Source: Flavobacterium sp. LHD-80
Lineage (GTDB): Bacteria > Bacteroidota > Bacteroidia > Flavobacteriales > Flavobacteriaceae
Assembly (NCBI RefSeq): GCF_030929605.1
Contig: NZ_JAVFVS010000012.1
Location: forward strand, 186,001 to 250,000
Length of the DNA stretch: 64,000 bases
Direction of reading: 5' to 3'
The notes under the pieces are model-generated. The model ran no database searches and was not told where the DNA came from. It saw nothing but the letters and a program-made list of their open reading frames with translations. Both the position numbers and the translations under genes were made by a program. Shown here piece by piece: positions 60,063 through 64,000 of the stretch. The first letter of the stretch is position 1. Each line of letters opens with the position of its first letter.

Positions 60063-62045
60063 TTAATCTACGTTGTCGTGCAAAAATGAATTATTTGAAC
60101 GCAATTGCAAATCATTATTGCTGTCTGTTCCAACTGAAATTCTAGAATTAGTATTGTTTGACTGAGAATTAGACAAATCAATTCCTAATCTTTTGTAAGC
60201 AGGCTCTTTTTCCAACTCATCAATTCTTGAAACATTATTGTGGAATTTATAATTAAATTCTTTTAGTTTCTTTCTTCTTTCTTCAGCTCTTAAACGAAGT
60301 GTTTCTTCAATTGTCAATTCCATAGGAGAAACCTCTGCAGTTGTTGTAAAATCAGGCTGACTTGCAAAATCAACTCTTGGTTTCAACTGAATATTTAATT
60401 CTTCAGGAACAACATCTTCAACCACTTTTTCAACTGGTTTTGAAGCCATCAAATCATTCTCCACTTCCATATATTCTTCTAACGAATACTTGATAATTCC
60501 GTTATCAGAAAGTTCAGTTACCGGAACAAATGAAACCGGGTCGTTTACTTTAATATTACGAGTTTCGTTTGTTAATTCAAACATGATTTTAGTTTCCTGT
60601 TCAGCAACTGGTTCTTTTTTAACCTCTGGTTCTGATCTAAAAAGTGGCAAATCAAATGAAAAAGTAGTTTGTTCTTCTTTTTCAAAAGTTCTTTGCTGCA
60701 CTGGCTTCACTTCTTGAAAAGCCTGTACTTCTGGAGTTGAGATTTTAAAATCGATATCTGTTATTGGAGAAACAATTTCAAACGTCACATCAAGATTTTT
60801 AATAAACTCAGACATCACAACCAACTCTTCTTGATTGATTGTTGGAGGTGTTACCGGAGCAACTGGAGTTTGCGCTACGGGAGCAACCGTATCTTCCATT
60901 AATTCAAAAACAACTTTATCCTCAGATTTTGCAGTAGGTGTTTCAGCATTTAAATCAAAAGAAGTAAGTGGTCTATTCGTTAAATTATGAACACTTCTTT
61001 GCTCGTCTTCTAACGTGTGAATGATTTTCTTTGGCTCCGTATTAACGATTTCGTTTTGTTGTTCAACATCAAAACCAGTAGCAATAATAGTTACAGCAAT
61101 AGCTTCACCAAGAGTTTCGTCTTCACCAACTCCCATGATAATATTTGCGTTGTAACCTGCTTCTGCTTGTATGTGATCGTTGATTTCTCCGATTTCGTCA
61201 AGCGTTATTTCATTAGATCCAGAAACGATAAGCAACAATACGTTTTTGGCACCTGTAATCTTATTGTCATTTAACAACGGAGAATCTAATGCTGATACAA
61301 TCGCATCTTTAGCTCTGTTTTCTCCTTCTGACACCGCAGATCCCATAATAGCCGTTCCGCTGTTTGCTAAAACTGTTTTAGCATCGCGTAAATCGATATT
61401 TTGAGTATAGTGGTGTGTAATTACTTCAGCAATACCTCTAGAGGCAGTTGCCAAAACTTCATCTGCTTTAGAGAATCCGGCTTTGAAACCCAAATTTCCG
61501 TAAACTTCTCTTAATTTATTATTATTAATTACGATCAACGAGTCAACTTGTTTACGTAATTTTTCGATTCCTAAAAGTGCTTGTTCCTGACGTACTTTCC
61601 CTTCAAACTGAAACGGAATCGTCACGATACCAACTGTTAGAATTTCTCTTTCTTTTGCTAATTGCGCGATAACCGGAGCAGCACCTGTACCAGTACCACC
61701 ACCCATACCAGCGGTAATAAATACCATCTTAGTACCACGGTCTAACATTTTTTCAATATCGGCAATACTTTCAATAGCAGACTGCTGTCCTACGTCAGGA
61801 TTTGCTCCTGCTCCAAGACCTTCTGTCAAATTCATACCTAACTGAATTTTGTTAGGCACCGAACTGTTTTGCAGTGCTTGTGAATCGGTATTACAAACGA
61901 TGAAATCAACGCCTTTAATACCTTGTTTAAACATATGGTTGATAGCGTTGCTACCTCCTCCACCTACACCTATTACTTTGATTACATTTGATTGGTTTTT
62001 TGGTAAATCAAATGAAATGCTTCCAAATTCTGAGTTGCTCATCAT
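60063..62045 (-). CDS. ftsZ: Cell division protein FtsZ
   Basis: 660 residues, long as in Flavobacteria. GTPase core in the first 320: VIGVGGGGSNAINHM, GGGTGTGAAPVIAQ (the tubulin signature) and NTDSQAL. A Glu/Pro/Val-rich linker (about 325-590) follows, then a helix of Arg/Lys (LRAEERRKKLKEFNYKF) and the conserved peptide EPAYKRLGIDL, after which 35 more polar residues run to the end. FtsZ polymerises into the division ring. ATG 62042 (MSNSEFG) is an equally good start. Follows ftsA by 97 bases. Confidence 0.97.
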   Translation of the reverse strand: MMSNSEFGSISFDLPKNQSNVIKVIGVGGGGSNAINHMFKQGIKGVDFIVCNTDSQALQNSSVPNKIQLGMNLTEGLGAGANPDVGQQSAIESIADIEKMLDRGTKMVFITAGMGGGTGTGAAPVIAQLAKEREILTVGIVTIPFQFEGKVRQEQALLGIEKLRKQVDSLIVINNNKLREVYGNLGFKAGFSKADEVLATASRGIAEVITHHYTQNIDLRDAKTVLANSGTAIMGSAVSEGENRAKDAIVSALDSPLLNDNKITGAKNVLLLIVSGSNEITLDEIGEINDHIQAEAGYNANIIMGVGEDETLGEAIAVTIIATGFDVEQQNEIVNTEPKKIIHTLEDEQRSVHNLTNRPLTSFDLNAETPTAKSEDKVVFELMEDTVAPVAQTPVAPVTPPTINQEELVVMSEFIKNLDVTFEIVSPITDIDFKISTPEVQAFQEVKPVQQRTFEKEEQTTFSFDLPLFRSEPEVKKEPVAEQETKIMFELTNETRNIKVNDPVSFVPVTELSDNGIIKYSLEEYMEVENDLMASKPVEKVVEDVVPEELNIQLKPRVDFASQPDFTTTAEVSPMELTIEETLRLRAEERRKKLKEFNYKFHNNVSRIDELEKEPAYKRLGIDLSNSQSNNTNSRISVGTDSNNDLQLRSNNSFLHDNVD

Positions 62046-62141
62046 CTTTTTGGTTTTTAATTCTTATTTAGTACATTTTTTACTTCGTGACTTGGGGCCA
62101 GAAAGTAATCCTTCTCTTTATTATCTCTATTCGGCTTATAT

Positions 62142-63563
62142 TTATTCAGCGTTGTCTAAAAAATCTTTGATTTTATCGACGTATCTGTCAAAAAATGATC
62201 TCCTAATTTTGGTTTCTGTAGATTCTGCTTCTACTTTATTTGTTCTTGTCTCTCTTGGTTCTTCAATAGTTTCTACTCTTTCAACGTAGTTTTCTTCTAC
62301 TTCGTATCGTTGCTGAATAGGTTGTTGTTGCTGCGCTGGAGCGTTTCTGTAAACTACTTTTGACTGTTCATTTACAATTTCCATTCGAACAGCACTTTGT
62401 GTACTGTTTTCGATGCTGTTCATCACTAAACCTACCGCTGTTGCAAACAATGGGCTCGAAATTTCTTCGCTTGAATTTCCAGCTAAATGCTCATTTGGAT
62501 ATCCAATTCTGGTATCCATACCAGTAATATACTCTACTAATTGTTTAATGTGTTTTAGTTGAGCTCCACCACCTGTAAGAACAATTCCTGCAATTAATTT
62601 TTTGCGAGGATCTTCGTGTCCGTAAGCCTTAATTTCTGCAAAAACCTGTTCAATAATTTCCACAACACGCGCATGGATGATTTTTGATAAATTTTTAAGT
62701 GAAATCTCTTTTGGCTCTCTTCCTCTTAAACCTGGAATAGAAACAATTTCGTTGTCTTTATTTTCTCCCGGCCAAGCTGATCCGAATTTTATTTTTAAAA
62801 GCTCTGCTTGTTTTTCGATAATCGAACAACCTTCTTTTATATCGTCAGTAATTACATTTCCTCCAAAAGGGATTACTGCAGTATGACGAATAATTCCATC
62901 TTTAAAAATGGCTAAATCTGTTGTTCCACCTCCGATGTCTATCAAAGCTACACCTGCTTCTTTTTCTTCTTGACTTAAAACTGCATCTGCCGAAGCTAAT
63001 GGCTCTAATGTCAATCCTGAAAGTTCAATTCCTGAACTCTGAATACATCTTCCAACATTTCTGATTGAAGAAGCCTGACCAACTACAACGTGAAAACTAG
63101 ATTCTAATCTTCCACCGTACATTCCGATTGGCTCTTTAATCTCAGATTGTCCGTCAATTTTAAATTCCTGTGGTAAAACGTGAATAATTTCTTCACCCGG
63201 CAACATTGCCAATTTATTTACCTGATCAATTAAAAGCTGAATATCTTTTTCGCCAATAACCTCTTCAGGATTACTACGGCTAATGTAATCTGTATGCTGT
63301 ATACTTCTAATGTGTTGTCCGGCGATACCAACAACAACATCTTTAATTTTATAACCTGAATTGTTTTCTGCTTCAAGTATTGCTTGCTGAATTGACTGAA
63401 TAGTTTGCGTAATGTTGTTTACAACTCCTCTCGCAACACCCAGACTTTTGGATTTCCCAATACCCAAAATTTCCAATTTGCCATACTCATTTTTCTTGCC
63501 TATCATGGCAACTATCTTTGTCGTTCCAATATCTAGACCTACTGCAATGTTATCTTTTTCCAT
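62142..63563 (-). CDS. ftsA: Cell division protein FtsA
   Basis: 473 residues. Actin-like fold: VGLDIGTTKIVAMIG at the phosphate-1 loop, the 1C domain (SLGVARGVVNNI to QVNKLAMLPGEEI), GVALIDIGGGTTDLAIF and IVLTGGGAQLKHI. The C-terminus ends in the amphipathic helix RSFFDRYVDKIKDFLDNAE, which anchors FtsA to the membrane. FtsA links FtsZ filaments to the membrane and recruits later division proteins. Six bases downstream of ftsQ, so one operon with ftsQ and ftsZ. Confidence 0.97.
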   Translation of the reverse strand: MEKDNIAVGLDIGTTKIVAMIGKKNEYGKLEILGIGKSKSLGVARGVVNNITQTIQSIQQAILEAENNSGYKIKDVVVGIAGQHIRSIQHTDYISRSNPEEVIGEKDIQLLIDQVNKLAMLPGEEIIHVLPQEFKIDGQSEIKEPIGMYGGRLESSFHVVVGQASSIRNVGRCIQSSGIELSGLTLEPLASADAVLSQEEKEAGVALIDIGGGTTDLAIFKDGIIRHTAVIPFGGNVITDDIKEGCSIIEKQAELLKIKFGSAWPGENKDNEIVSIPGLRGREPKEISLKNLSKIIHARVVEIIEQVFAEIKAYGHEDPRKKLIAGIVLTGGGAQLKHIKQLVEYITGMDTRIGYPNEHLAGNSSEEISSPLFATAVGLVMNSIENSTQSAVRMEIVNEQSKVVYRNAPAQQQQPIQQRYEVEENYVERVETIEEPRETRTNKVEAESTETKIRRSFFDRYVDKIKDFLDNAE

Positions 63564-63569
63564 TTTCTA

Positions 63570-64000
63570 TTATTTTGTGCAAACTACTTGTTCCGTAAAC
63601 CTAAGGTCAATTTTATTGTATTTGTATAACGAACTATCTAAAACTGCTTTTTGAAAAAACGCTTTATAGTTTCTAAATTTTTTATCAACATTCATCGTTC
63701 TGCCAAAATCTATGAAGTAATCATAGTTTCGATTAAACATTTTTAGGCTGCCATTAGGCATAATTTGTATCGCAATGATGTTTTTTTTCAAAAACGCATC
63801 GTCATAAATTGTGCGAAATAAAGCAGCTAAATCTTCGTTATTTTTTTCATTTATCGCCCCCGAAACAAGAGGAACTCGCGCTGTAAAATTGTCTGACAAA
63901 GGCATTTTATTCCCCTCGTAGTCAATATAAAAAGATTGATCACCATCATAAACTCGCGCTATTGGTGTCTTCTGTTTTACTACCGCTTTTAGAACTCCGT
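63570..64000 (-). CDS. ftsQ: Cell division protein FtsQ, 5' part outside window
   Basis: The frame is open from the window end down to the stop at 63570-63572. It continues upstream of the internal ATG 63905 as VVKQKTPIARVYDGDQSF, the beta domain of FtsQ/DivIB, and continues YIDYEGNKMPLSDNFTARVP. So the visible part is the C-terminal 142 codons and the N-terminal membrane helix and POTRA domain lie outside. FtsQ connects the early division ring to FtsB/FtsL and the septal wall synthases. Gene order ftsQ-ftsA-ftsZ is the classic end of the division and cell wall cluster. Confidence 0.92.
   Translation of the reverse strand, partial: GVLKAVVKQKTPIARVYDGDQSFYIDYEGNKMPLSDNFTARVPLVSGAINEKNNEDLAALFRTIYDDAFLKKNIIAIQIMPNGSLKMFNRNYDYFIDFGRTMNVDKKFRNYKAFFQKAVLDSSLYKYNKIDLRFTEQVVCTK

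Overview
The window reads as a chromosome segment of a gliding Bacteroidetes bacterium, most likely a Flavobacterium close to the F. johnsoniae group. Evidence: low GC, a complete gldK-gldL-gldM-gldN-gldO type IX secretion/gliding cluster, promoters of the Bacteroidetes form (TTG, about 19-21 nt, TAnnTTTG), few Shine-Dalgarno sites, a long-tailed FtsZ, and many palindromic intergenic repeats of the kind common in Flavobacterium. No plasmid, integrase or transposase gene is visible.

Layout. 1-6500: the end of a DUF4269 gene, an initiator tRNA-Met with its own promoter and terminator, then small accessory genes (lipoprotein, GNAT acetyltransferase, AraC regulator with a membrane domain, two beta-lactamase-fold serine hydrolases). 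The tRNA 3' end plus terminator recurs near 6458-6497, so this stretch may be an old tRNA-targeted insertion. 6600-24000: mixed housekeeping and envelope genes: an alpha/beta hydrolase-ECF sigma-membrane protein operon, TlpA-like thioredoxin, ThuA-like protein, plant-type LRR protein, a lipid kinase divergent from an APP1-type phosphatidate phosphatase, an ABC-F ATPase, DUF983 and a DAO-family oxidoreductase. 23873-33707 (minus strand): topA, a degenerate arginase-fold protein, then gldK, L, M, N, O. GldK and GldN/O form the periplasmic ring of the T9SS, and GldL/GldM form the proton-driven motor.

34210-42684 (plus strand): miaB, a GxxExxY (PD-(D/E)XK-fold) gene nested in inverted repeats, a sigma-54 activator, lptE, an acidic TPR protein, secG, groES, a frameshifted 23S intervening-sequence (four-helix-bundle) gene, and groEL. 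43000-54300: a phosphodiesterase, a SulP transporter, a sparse accessory stretch (46230-49186) with a DUF3606 protein and a DUF1883-TIR fusion among unusual repeats, then DUF3754, Mpo1-like, UPF0173 and alpha/beta hydrolase genes. 54370-57600: a divergent XRE repressor/small-protein switch with a clear promoter-operator, next to two secreted proteins that share a stalk but differ in their heads. 57800-64000 (minus strand): a glycosyltransferase, tRNA-Arg(TCG), a GatB/YqeY protein, and the division genes ftsZ, ftsA and ftsQ (ftsQ cut by the window end).

The most unusual features are two small genes sitting inside palindromic repeat units (one intact, one frameshifted between groES and groEL), the DUF1883-TIR protein with a recurrent spaced motif pair upstream of it and its neighbours, a 28-bp perfect inverted repeat enclosing a degenerate 21-bp array, and an arginase-fold protein beside gldK whose metal ligands are lost.
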